Origin: an uncultured Bacteroidota bacterium
Lineage (GTDB): Bacteria > Bacteroidota > Bacteroidia > Chitinophagales > Chitinophagaceae
Assembly (NCBI GenBank): GCA_903887005.1
Contig: CAISOH010000067.1
Span: forward strand, 1 to 64,000
DNA length: 64,000 nucleotides
Reading direction: 5' to 3'
Shown here: positions 44,949 through 52,004 of the stretch, piece after piece
How the letters are laid out: each line of letters opens with the position of its first letter
How positions within the stretch are numbered: the first letter of the stretch is position 1
Translations under genes and position numbers: made by a program
The notes under the pieces: model-generated
Databases searched by the model: none
What the model saw: the letters and a program-made list of their open reading frames with translations, nothing else
What the model was told of the DNA's origin: nothing

Positions 44949-45350
44949 CTAATGCCTGAACAGTTTTAATTCTGTAATGAATTTGTAATCCTTGGTATTA
45001 TAGGTGAATAGCTCTAAATCCGATTCGATAGCTGTTGCTGCAATTAGCCCATCGGGGATTGCAAGGTTATGACTCAACGAATATACCTGTATCAGTGAAA
45101 TTGCTTTGTAAGTGATATAATGATCGATTGGAATAATGTTAAACCGCTCAATATTCTTATTGATTTTTACCAATTCAATTTTGTTTATTGCACCACGGAC
45201 CAGTTCCATTTTTGTGATGGCCGAAATACAAACATTGTCAAGGCCGATCTCTTCTTCAAGAGCTGATTTAGTTGACATATACCGGATATTGGCCCTGTCT
45301 AAATAGTCAATCATGACATCGGTATCACAAATTATTTGTGTCGCTGCCAT
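44949..45350 (-). CDS. PIN domain toxin (VapC-like)
   Basis: A 133-residue PIN ribonuclease. Acidic metal-site residues are seen in CDTDVMIDYLD (residues ~8-18), in TKMELVRGA (Glu) and in AIPDGLIAATAI (Asp), and the last strand has LFTYNTKDYKFI. VapC toxins cut RNA, often tRNA-fMet or rRNA. It overlaps its upstream partner by 19 bases, the usual arrangement for a toxin-antitoxin pair. Confidence 0.88.
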   Translation of the reverse strand: MAATQIICDTDVMIDYLDRANIRYMSTKSALEEEIGLDNVCISAITKMELVRGAINKIELVKINKNIERFNIIPIDHYITYKAISLIQVYSLSHNLAIPDGLIAATAIESDLELFTYNTKDYKFITELKLFRH

Positions 45351-45592
45351 GCTTCCTTTCTTAATTCTTTAGCATCAATATTTTTTCCCGTAAACACATC
45401 ACTCATCTCAGAGATATCTATCGAAGAATCACCACGTACAACAGTTACCCCATTAATGGTAAAAGTGTTATCAGGAAGTTTGTCCTTCTTTTTAGTTTTT
45501 GGCTTTGAAATGATAAAGTCAAAATACTTTGAAAGGTCTTTTAAAGCTTCCAGTGTTTTCGGGTTTTTATATGTTATGGTAACTTCCGGCAT
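45332..45592 (-). CDS. Antitoxin-like small protein partner of the PIN toxin
   Basis: From the ATG at 45592 (MPEVTITYKNPKTLEALKDL) the product is 86 residues; the frame is open to 45688 without a signal or motif in the extension. The segment FDFIISKPKTKKKDKLPDNT and the Asp/Ser-rich part SSIDISEMSDVFTGKN are polar, as in antitoxin tails. No AbrB or ribbon-helix-helix motif can be named. The antitoxin role is inferred from its 19-base overlap with the PIN gene. Confidence 0.7.
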   Translation of the reverse strand: MPEVTITYKNPKTLEALKDLSKYFDFIISKPKTKKKDKLPDNTFTINGVTVVRGDSSIDISEMSDVFTGKNIDAKELRKEAWQRHK

Positions 45593-45679
45593 TTCCTGGT
45601 ATTTTTTTACAAAGATAAGCACTTTATATATTACCTCGCAGAGTTCCTGTAAAAACTGTAATTTCGGCCTTTCGCAGTT

Positions 45680-46237
45680 ATGAGGCAATTTCTGACACTA
45701 CTCTTTTTATCACTCCTTTGCTTTTCTTCCTGCAAGAGAAAGCAGGCTGATATTCTTGCGGATATCAGGAAGAATTACACGGAAATAAACAATAATCTTA
45801 AGGACTATACCCGCAAGCAGGTGGATGACATAACATCAGCCATTAACGGATCTATTACAGGGTATTACCGCGATGATGAGATAAAGAAAATTAATTCAGA
45901 ACATTATTCTGATACCTGCAGGACATTTTCAGAATATTATTTTGATGACGGCATGTTGATATTTATCATCAGGCAGAATTACGTTTATAATAAACCCAGA
46001 ACCTATACCGAAGAAAAGGCAAAAGCAAATAATGATAGTGTTTGGTATGATGATAAAAAAACCAGGCTGGAAATAAGCAGGTTTTATTTCGACAAGAATA
46101 AGCTCATCAAATGGCTTAACCCGGATAATATAGATATCCCCGTCAATACTGCGGAGTTTATCAATATGCAATCAGCGTTATGGGCGGAAACAGTAATCCT
46201 TATCAAACAGTTGAAGGAGCAAACCCCAAACCCCTAA
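45680..46237 (+). CDS. Hypothetical lipoprotein
   Basis: A 185-residue lipoprotein with lipobox CFSSC (Cys18). The mature part is polar and rich in Lys, Asp and Tyr (TGYYRDDEIKKINSEHYSDT, RLEISRFYFDKNKLIKWLNP), with no recognised domain. Similar small lipoproteins occur in many Bacteroidota without known function. Its last residues (EQTPNP) come from a CCCC-rich repeat. Confidence 0.72.
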   Translation: MRQFLTLLFLSLLCFSSCKRKQADILADIRKNYTEINNNLKDYTRKQVDDITSAINGSITGYYRDDEIKKINSEHYSDTCRTFSEYYFDDGMLIFIIRQNYVYNKPRTYTEEKAKANNDSVWYDDKKTRLEISRFYFDKNKLIKWLNPDNIDIPVNTAEFINMQSALWAETVILIKQLKEQTPNP

Positions 46238-46266
46238 AACCCCCAGCCCCTGAAGGGGAGCTTCTC
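46220..46266 (+). repeat. CCCC/GGGG repeat at the end of the lipoprotein gene
   Basis: The C-rich string around CCCCAGCCCCTGAAGGGGAG contains a short CCCC-TGAA-GGGG hairpin and overlaps the end of the coding sequence. A related C/G-rich stretch lies at 51985-52001. It resembles a short repeat seen in many Bacteroidota and may also act as a terminator. Confidence 0.5.
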
Positions 46267-46385
46267 CTCGTTTTCTGCTTGCATATTTAAATTTATAGCA
46301 ATACTTTGGCGCCTCTTTAGATTTGTGTACAAATATTATCTCCACTTTTAGGGAATGTTGTTTTTTTTCTTACCGCTAAATGTGG

Positions 46386-46393
46386 TAATTTTG
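46386..46393 (+). promoter_or_regulatory. Putative -7 box (TAATTTTG) for atpG
   Basis: TAATTTTG fits TAnnTTTG with a TTG at 46358-46360 as a possible -33 element (25-base gap) and ends 33 bases before the ATG. A dedicated promoter suggests atpG is transcribed on its own here. Confidence 0.45.
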
Positions 46394-46426
46394 CCGCGAT
46401 TTATATCATTTTTATTTTAAATTAAT

Positions 46427-47308
46427 ATGTCGGGACAACTTAAAGAAGTACGTAATCGTATAAAATCAGTAACGTCAACCCAGCAGATAACCAAGGCTAT
46501 GAAGATGGTGAGCGCTGCCAAACTGCGCCGCGCACAGGACGCCATCATACAGATGCGCCCATATTCCAGAAAGATGCAGGAAATGCTGGGTAATATAGTC
46601 AGTGGTTCTTCATCTGACGCAAATATGCCGTTGGCAGATGAGCGCCCGGCCGAGCGCATACTGATGATACCTATTACCAGCGACCGCGGCCTTTGCGGAG
46701 GCTACAATGCCTATGTTATCAAGCTTACCCGCGAGATCATCACTACTAAATATGCAGCCCAGCATGCCAAAAAGAATGTAACTATTCTGCCTCTCGGCAA
46801 AAAAGGTTATGAATACTTCCTGCGAAACAATTACAAAGTGGTGGACAACTACTGGAATATATTTGCAGACCTTAGTTTTGATAATGTGCGCAAGGCGGCA
46901 GTATATGCCCAGCAAGCTTTTTTGAATAAGGAATATGACCGTGTGGAACTGGTATATAGCCAGTTTAAAAATGCCGGTACACAGATTTTTACAGCCGAGC
47001 CATACCTGCCGATACCCAAAGCAGAGAAAAAGAAAGGCGCCAAAAGCTCCGACTTTATTTTTGAACCTTCCATGGGCGTGCTGCTGCAGGAACTGATGCC
47101 TAAAATACTGAATACTCAGGTATTTAAGGCTATATTAGACGCTAACGCTTCTGAGCATGGCGCTCGCATGACTGCTATGGATAAAGCGAGTGAGAATGCC
47201 AACGACCTGCTGAAATCGCTGAAAATCAGCTATAACCGTGCCCGCCAGGCTGCCATTACTACCGAACTTACAGAAATAGTGAGTGGTGCAGCTGCATTGC
47301 AAGGATAG
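46427..47308 (+). CDS. atpG: ATP synthase F1 subunit gamma
   Basis: A 293-residue central-stalk subunit. The N-terminal helix reads SGQLKEVRNRIKSVTSTQQI then TKAMKMVSAAKLRRAQ, and the C-terminal helix reads HGARMTAMDKASENANDLLK then ISYNRARQAAITTEL, both highly conserved. The middle contains ITSDRGLCGGYN. In many Bacteroidota atpG follows atpA; here its upstream neighbours are a lipoprotein and a PIN pair, so it is separated from the other F1Fo genes. Confidence 0.95.
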   Translation: MSGQLKEVRNRIKSVTSTQQITKAMKMVSAAKLRRAQDAIIQMRPYSRKMQEMLGNIVSGSSSDANMPLADERPAERILMIPITSDRGLCGGYNAYVIKLTREIITTKYAAQHAKKNVTILPLGKKGYEYFLRNNYKVVDNYWNIFADLSFDNVRKAAVYAQQAFLNKEYDRVELVYSQFKNAGTQIFTAEPYLPIPKAEKKKGAKSSDFIFEPSMGVLLQELMPKILNTQVFKAILDANASEHGARMTAMDKASENANDLLKSLKISYNRARQAAITTELTEIVSGAAALQG

Positions 47309-47366
47309 TTTTTTTGTGAAATTTGACTTGGAGGCCCAATTTGTTTAAGCCCCCGTTTCTATATTT

Positions 47367-47392
47367 AAAAGCCTCGTGAAAGCGGGGCTTTT
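47367..47392 (+). terminator. Rho-independent terminator after atpG
   Basis: A 10-bp stem (AAAAGCCTCG with CGGGGCTTTT, one wobble) with a 6-base loop ends in T residues, 58 bases after the atpG stop. Confidence 0.75.
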
Positions 47393-47404
47393 GAGATCCC
47401 TTAA

Positions 47405-47449
47405 GGCTTCCGAACCCAAGACCCTCCCGTTAAAACCGGGATGTTCTAC
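47405..47449 (-). pseudogene. Degenerate tRNA-Lys fragment (copy 1) at the end of a GIY-YIG gene
   Basis: On the minus strand the fragment begins with GTAGAACATCCC, continues through an anticodon-type arm (CCCG-GTTTTAA-CGGG, anticodon TTT) and ends CTTGGGTTCG-GAAGCC. A 9-base deletion removes half of the T-arm, and the 5' acceptor and most of the D-arm are missing. It supplies the TAG stop of the GIY-YIG gene. Confidence 0.75.
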
Positions 47450-47682
47450 GCTTTTTCAATCATTTGTTCAATGTATTTGCGGGATTTCCTGTTCTTTATT
47501 TCAGGTTCCCTTCTCTTCGCATCCGGTAAAGAATCAAATTGTTCCGTATATTTTAATTCCCACGGAATTCCGGTTGATGTAAAAGTAGAATGGCCAATAT
47601 TATGCTCATACAATCTTCTTTCAAGATTGGTACATGCACCAACATAATACTTGTTTACCCTGGCTGAATAAATGATATACAC
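47446..47682 (-). CDS. GIY-YIG nuclease family protein (copy 1, start codon lost)
   Basis: A 78-residue single-domain GIY-YIG protein (YIIYSARVNKYYVGA, LERRLYEHN, AKRREPEIKNRKSRKYIEQM). It is about 84% identical to the copy at 51207. In that copy the gene starts ATGGCATTTGTGTAT; here the ATG reads AAG, so only the GTG at 47682 remains, and this copy may be failing. Its stop codon TAG is the TAG of a tRNA GGTAGAGC-like block. Small GIY-YIG proteins of this class are common in Bacteroidota and have no proven target. Confidence 0.75.
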   Translation of the reverse strand: MYIIYSARVNKYYVGACTNLERRLYEHNIGHSTFTSTGIPWELKYTEQFDSLPDAKRREPEIKNRKSRKYIEQMIEKA

Positions 47683-47696
47683 AAATGCCTTAAAGC

Positions 47697-47727
47697 AAAA
47701 AAGCCTCTTAAAGATAGAAAGCTTTTT
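47697..47727 (-). terminator. tRNA-array terminator (copy 1)
   Basis: On the minus strand AAAAAGCTTTCT ... AGAGGCTTTTTT forms a stem ending in T. The same element follows the tRNA at 51502 and the tRNA fragment at 51154. Confidence 0.6.
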
Positions 47728-47737
47728 GTTTCAAAAG

Positions 47738-47767
47738 TGGCTTCGTTGGGACTCGAACCCAAAACCC
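47738..47767 (-). pseudogene. tRNA-Lys 3' fragment (T-arm plus acceptor)
   Basis: The minus strand carries an intact T-arm TTGGGTTCGAGTCCCAA and acceptor half CGAAGCC plus A, identical to the tRNA-Lys at 51502. The D and anticodon arms are gone. Confidence 0.75.
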
Positions 47768-47825
47768 TGTTCCACAGTTTATCCACAATTTTAATGACGT
47801 TGCAATTATCCTCCCTGTAAATAAA

Positions 47826-47833
47826 TAGATTTG
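47826..47833 (+). promoter_or_regulatory. Putative -7 box (TAGATTTG) for the SNF2 helicase
   Basis: TAGATTTG fits TAnnTTTG; a TTG at 47800-47802 leaves a 23-base spacer, close to the expected -33 position. The ATG lies 38 bases downstream. Confidence 0.5.
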
Positions 47834-47870
47834 CAGCCCGCACCAGGTGAGTGTAGGTGCTTATGAAAAC

Positions 47871-50816
47871 ATGGCTGTTAAAAGTAAAAATATCCCATCC
47901 GCTAAAGGCCAGGTAACCAGCCGGGTTGTTTCCCGTACCGCTAATGTCAAATTTGAGATTGGTTTTATGTTAGACGTTGTGTCCGACAAATACCGCATCG
48001 GATTTGAATTAGCGGTAGTGAAGGTGTTTGAAGCAAATGGCAAAAGGGTTTTTAAAAATCTGGACATGGCAGCAAAGGAAGCTAAACTACTGCTGGCGCA
48101 TTGCCCGGCTGATATATTCGGGCTGCTCCAAAGCATGGCCGATGGCGGCGTGTTGCAACATCTTGCAAACGATGGCTACAGCTACCTGCTTAATTACGCC
48201 GAGCCCTGGCCGCATTTCACCGATAATGCAAGACGATCCCTCAGGAAGTACTACGCCGGCCAGCTGACGTTATTATGGCCATGGCTGTGTCAGCAGAAAC
48301 ATACATACATTGTAAAAAGCAAAAATTTCATCCATTCCGAGATACATTCCGTCATCCTCGCTTCACAATTGCTGCAATTTGGCTTCAGGGTGGATGAAGA
48401 AAGAAGGAGCATTTTAATAAGGCTGCAAAAAAAGGTGGACGGCGCACTGCAGGCTTCAGAAAAACTGCGCATGCATGGCGGCTTTATTTTCGAGACAGAA
48501 GGCGCATTATACCTGCCCGATCATCTGCCGGACGCCGAAATTGTCAGGCAATTTGAAAAGGGGGACATGATCGTGCCGGTGCAGAACAAAGAGCGCGTCA
48601 TCAGAACTATTATCCCCCAACTGCTGCGTAACTATTATGTGGATGCTCCGGCTTCTTTGCTGGCCGAATCACTAATAGTAAAGCCGGTGCCGCAGGTGCT
48701 GTTCAAGGAAATGGACGAGAAGTTCCTGGTGCTGCAACCGCGGTTCGATTATAATGGAACAGTGGTAAATTTCGATAACGCTCCGGAGAATATTATACAA
48801 AAGTCAGCAGATGGCCGCTGGTGTGTCATTGAAAGGAACATGACACTCGAGAAAAAATTCTTCGACTCCCTGCGGCCACTGCATCCTCAGTTTCAGAAAC
48901 CAACACTCAGCCATTTTTTTTACCTGCTTTTTGAGCATACCACGCGTGGCAACTGGTTTACCGAAACTGTGTCTGGCCTGCTGGATGCTGATATACTGGT
49001 GCAGGGTGTGCAGGAGCTGAAAAAGCACCGGCACAATACCAACAAGGCTAAATGGAAAGTAAGCGCGGGCAGCGGCATAGACTGGTTCGATATGGAGGTC
49101 ATAGTGTCTTTCGGCGCGGAGATTATTCCTATACACGACATACGCCGCGCATTACTCAAAGGCCAGAATATCGTTACCTTGGGCGATGGCGCTTTCGGGA
49201 TGCTGCCCGATGAATTTCTGAAGCAATACGGGCCGCTGATAAAAATGGCGCGCGAGCAGGCGGATGGCAAACTACGCCTCAGCAAGCTGCTTTATACACT
49301 GCTCGGGGAACTGCCCGAACACGAAAGGAGCGAGGCGGTGACAAGAGAGATAAAACAAAAAAAACAGCAACTGGAGCGCATCGGAAGTATTGAGTCCGTT
49401 CAGCCGGGCAAGGAGATAAATGCACAGTTACGGCCTTACCAGGTGAGTGGCTTTCAGTGGTTCCATATGCTTGATGAACTGGGATGGGGCGGCTGCCTTG
49501 CCGATGATATGGGGCTTGGCAAAACCCTGCAGGCCATTACCTTTCTACAATACCTGCAGGGAAAATACAAAACTGCTACGCACCTGGTTATTTGCCCTAC
49601 ATCCCTCATCTATAACTGGGAAAGCGAACTGCAGAAATTTTGCCCTTCACTCCGGTACCATATTTATTATGGCGCAGGCAGAACGCTCACGGCAGAGCAC
49701 TTCCGGGAAAACGATGTCATCATCAGCAGTTACGGTGCTGTCAGGAACGATGTGGCAGAGTTGCGCCAGTTCGATTGGCATTATATTTTCCTCGACGAGA
49801 GCCAGGCGATAAAAAATCCGGACTCGCTCACTGCAGGTGCATTACAACTGCTCAAAAGCAGGAACAGGATGATACTAAGCGGTACGCCTGTTCAGAATAA
49901 CACCTTTGACCTTTTTGCCCAATTCAATTTTCTGAATCCCGGCTTGCTTGGTACACGTGATTTTTTCAAAAAAGAATTTGCCAACCCCATAGACAAAGAA
50001 AATGATACGCTGAAAAGTGCGCAGCTACGGAAGATGGTATATCCATTTCTGTTGCGCCGCACCAAGGGGCAGGTAGCCAAAGACCTGCCCGACAAAACCG
50101 AAACGGTTATATGGTGTACTATGGGCCGTGAGCAAATGGCCGTCTATGATCAGTACAAGAATACCGTTCGCCTGGCCCTGCTCGAAAAGATTGAGGAAGT
50201 GGGTATGGGCAAGGCAGGGATTGACGTACTGCAGGGACTGCTGCGCCTCCGGCAAATATGCGACAGTCCCGTATTGCTCAAAGACGATAAAATAAAAACG
50301 AAGAAAAGTGCAAAGATAGATGAACTGATGCGCGAGATAGAAGAGAATGCCGGTGGCCACAAAATGCTCATTTTCTCACAATTCACCGAAATGCTGCACC
50401 TGATAGAAGATCACCTGCGCCGCGAAGCGTTACCCTATACTTATCTGGATGGCAGCACCCCCGCTGAAAAGAGACAGGAAGCGGTGGAACGCTTCCAGGA
50501 AGACCCTGCAATCCGTGTATTCCTCATATCGCTTAAGGCAGGGGGAGTGGGGCTTAACCTCACCGCAGCAGATTACGTCTATATCGTTGACCCGTGGTGG
50601 AATCCCGCTGCCGAACAGCAGGCCATAGACCGCACTCACCGCATCGGCCAGGTCAATAAAGTATTTGCCTACAAAATGATTTGCAAAGACACCGTGGAAG
50701 AGAAAATACTTCAGCTACAGCAAAAGAAAAAACAACTCGCTTCTGACCTTATATCGGAAGATGCCGGCTTCATTAAGAAACTGACTAAGGATGATGTTGC
50801 CTTTTTGTTTAGTTAG
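47871..50816 (+). CDS. SNF2 family DEAD/DEAH-box helicase
   Basis: A 981-residue Swi2/Snf2 ATPase from the ATG at 47871 (a GTG at 47847 is also in frame). The first ~500 residues are a non-enzymatic arm. Motif I is DDMGLGKT (about 545-552), motif II DESQ (about 641, DEXH variant), motif III LSGTPVQNN, motif IV FSQFTEM, and motif VI DPWWNPAAEQQAIDRTHRIG. Such bacterial proteins move along DNA or displace RNA polymerase; the exact task is unknown. Nothing nearby indicates a restriction or defence island. It is convergent with the tRNA-Lys array. Confidence 0.93.
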   Translation: MAVKSKNIPSAKGQVTSRVVSRTANVKFEIGFMLDVVSDKYRIGFELAVVKVFEANGKRVFKNLDMAAKEAKLLLAHCPADIFGLLQSMADGGVLQHLANDGYSYLLNYAEPWPHFTDNARRSLRKYYAGQLTLLWPWLCQQKHTYIVKSKNFIHSEIHSVILASQLLQFGFRVDEERRSILIRLQKKVDGALQASEKLRMHGGFIFETEGALYLPDHLPDAEIVRQFEKGDMIVPVQNKERVIRTIIPQLLRNYYVDAPASLLAESLIVKPVPQVLFKEMDEKFLVLQPRFDYNGTVVNFDNAPENIIQKSADGRWCVIERNMTLEKKFFDSLRPLHPQFQKPTLSHFFYLLFEHTTRGNWFTETVSGLLDADILVQGVQELKKHRHNTNKAKWKVSAGSGIDWFDMEVIVSFGAEIIPIHDIRRALLKGQNIVTLGDGAFGMLPDEFLKQYGPLIKMAREQADGKLRLSKLLYTLLGELPEHERSEAVTREIKQKKQQLERIGSIESVQPGKEINAQLRPYQVSGFQWFHMLDELGWGGCLADDMGLGKTLQAITFLQYLQGKYKTATHLVICPTSLIYNWESELQKFCPSLRYHIYYGAGRTLTAEHFRENDVIISSYGAVRNDVAELRQFDWHYIFLDESQAIKNPDSLTAGALQLLKSRNRMILSGTPVQNNTFDLFAQFNFLNPGLLGTRDFFKKEFANPIDKENDTLKSAQLRKMVYPFLLRRTKGQVAKDLPDKTETVIWCTMGREQMAVYDQYKNTVRLALLEKIEEVGMGKAGIDVLQGLLRLRQICDSPVLLKDDKIKTKKSAKIDELMREIEENAGGHKMLIFSQFTEMLHLIEDHLRREALPYTYLDGSTPAEKRQEAVERFQEDPAIRVFLISLKAGGVGLNLTAADYVYIVDPWWNPAAEQQAIDRTHRIGQVNKVFAYKMICKDTVEEKILQLQQKKKQLASDLISEDAGFIKKLTKDDVAFLFS

Positions 50817-51111
50817 GTATAACGCGCTACTAAAATAACGTGAGTTCGGAGTTTTAATAATTGAAAATCAATTAGTTGCAACTCTCCATAACGTGTGTTT
50901 TTATATCACCCTTTCTGGGTTTTGCAATTTTTGAATTTCATTTTCTATAATAATGTCATCCCTATCGGGATTTTGCCCTTGTTGGTCGAATTTCAAACAG
51001 TAAACCGTCGAACTGTTAAAATAGACAATATCAAATATCAGCGCAATTTTCGGTAGTGTCTCAGTTTGAATGTTAACGAAATGTTAGAGTAAACAAATTA
51101 CCCCATAAAGC
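50817..51111. other. Intergenic region without a supported gene
   Basis: About 295 AT-rich bases follow the helicase stop. They contain ATAACGTG twice and a short palindrome ATCCCTATCGGGAT (50958-50971), a motif I associate with dispersed Bacteroidota repeats. No frame is convincing. Confidence 0.4.
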
Positions 51112-51112
51112 A

Positions 51113-51142
51113 AAAAAGCCTCCTGAGATCAGGAAGCTTTTT
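51113..51142 (-). terminator. tRNA-array terminator (copy 3)
   Basis: On the minus strand AAAAAGCTTCCTGA pairs with TCAGGAGGCTTTTT (one wobble), ending in T. It follows the tRNA 3' end at 51154 by about a dozen bases. Confidence 0.75.
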
Positions 51143-51153
51143 GTTTCAAAAAG

Positions 51154-51212
51154 TGGCTTCGTTGGGACTCGAACCCAAGACCCTCCCGCTAAAGAAGCGG
51201 GATGCTCTACCC
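51154..51212 (-). pseudogene. 5'-truncated tRNA-Lys(CTT)
   Basis: On the minus strand the gene begins in the D-arm (GGTAGAGC), has a normal anticodon arm (CCCGC-TTCTTTA-GCGGG, anticodon CTT), a normal T-arm and acceptor CGAAGCC plus A, but lacks the 5' acceptor strand and the start of the D-arm. The GIY-YIG gene ends at its TAG. It cannot fold into a full tRNA. Confidence 0.85.
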
Positions 51213-51452
51213 CTTCTCAATCAGGTTTTCAATGTAAATGCGGGATTTCCTTTTCTTTATCTCACTTTCTCTTCTTTTCGCTTCCTGTAAAGAATTAAAT
51301 TGCTCTGTGTATTTTAATACCCATGGAATTCCGGTAGATGTAAAAGTAGAATGGCCAATATTATGCTCATACAATCTTCTTTCGAGATTAGTACATGCTC
51401 CAACATAATACTTATTCACTTTTTCAGAGTAAATGATATACACAAATGCCAT
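51207..51452 (-). CDS. GIY-YIG nuclease family protein (copy 2)
   Basis: An 81-residue GIY-YIG protein from the ATG at 51452 (MAFVYIIYSEKVNKYYVGAC). The catalytic motifs are present: YIIY and YVG, the Arg in LERRLYEHN, and the Glu in RRESEIKKRKSR. It lies between an intact tRNA-Lys(TTT) upstream and a 5'-truncated tRNA-Lys(CTT) downstream, all on the minus strand. Its TAG stop codon is part of the GGTAGAGC block of the truncated tRNA. This arrangement is shared with the copy at 47446, which suggests insertion as a unit into tRNA genes. The target and mobility are unknown. Confidence 0.85.
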   Translation of the reverse strand: MAFVYIIYSEKVNKYYVGACTNLERRLYEHNIGHSTFTSTGIPWVLKYTEQFNSLQEAKRRESEIKKRKSRIYIENLIEKG

Positions 51453-51457
51453 AAAAC

Positions 51458-51489
51458 AAAAATGCCCCCTAAAGATAGGAAGCATTTTT
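51458..51489 (-). terminator. tRNA-array terminator (copy 2)
   Basis: On the minus strand AAAAATGCTTCCT pairs with AGGGGGCATTTTT through U-G wobbles. It separates the intact tRNA-Lys from the GIY-YIG gene. Confidence 0.65.
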
Positions 51490-51501
51490 TGTTTTCAAAA
51501 G

Positions 51502-51574
51502 TGGCTTCGTTGGGACTCGAACCCAAGACCCATACATTAAAAGTGTATTGCTCTACCAACTGAGCTACGAAACC
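51502..51574 (-). tRNA. tRNA-Lys (anticodon TTT)
   Basis: The 73-base minus-strand gene folds into a standard cloverleaf: acceptor GGTTTCG/CGAAGCC, D-arm AGCTCAGTTGGTAGAGC, anticodon arm ATACA-CTTTTAA-TGTAT (anticodon TTT), T-arm TTGGG-TTCGAGT-CCCAA and discriminator A. It is the only complete member of the array. CCA is not encoded after the discriminator base. Confidence 0.93.
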
Positions 51575-51607
51575 ATAAAAAAAGAACTGTTATACTAAAA
51601 CTATTTT

Positions 51608-51672
51608 GACTCGAACCCAAAAGACCCTCCCGCTAAAGAAGCGGGATACTCTACCAACTGAGCTACGAAACC
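51608..51672 (-). pseudogene. 3'-truncated tRNA-Lys(CTT), middle array unit
   Basis: The minus strand carries acceptor GGTTTCG, a normal D-arm with GAGTA, an anticodon arm for CTT and two extra T before the T-arm. The T-stem and 3' acceptor half are lost after CGAGTC. The unit repeats every 95-98 bases with its neighbours at 51574 and 51767. Confidence 0.8.
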
Positions 51673-51704
51673 ATAAAAAAAGAACTGCATTACTAAATTA
51701 TTTT

Positions 51705-51767
51705 GACTCGAACCCAAGACCCTCCCGCTAAAGAAGCGGGATGCTCTACCAACTGAGCTACAAAACC
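51705..51767 (-). pseudogene. 3'-truncated tRNA-Lys(CTT), first array unit
   Basis: The minus strand reads GGTTTTG, D-arm, anticodon CTT and the first part of the T-arm to CGAGTC, then AAAATAAT instead of CCCAACGAAGCC. This junction is the same as in the middle unit. Together with the 5'-truncated copy at 51154 it holds all parts of one normal tRNA-Lys(CTT). Confidence 0.8.
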
Positions 51768-52004
51768 ATAAAATAAGAACTAAATATTTCCATCCACTTC
51801 CGTGTTTGGGAGTGCAAAGATACGCATCTATGGTTTTCCACAAAATCTTTTTAAAATAAAGTTGCCCAGACCTCTGAAAACCTTTACAGGCAATCATTTT
51901 AAAATATTTAAATAACTTAATTATCATGCAAAACCAAACTAATTAGCCTATAAAGGCAAAAGTTATTTACAGTCCATCTCTCTTTAGGGCGGGGGTGGCG
52001 GGGT

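Noticed and set aside
51601-51927. 108-codon minus-strand frame containing CSSVGRASRFFSGRV and FVAQLVEYPASLAGG
   Set aside because: It is a translation of the tRNA-Lys units; such peptides are a known artefact of reading through tRNA genes.
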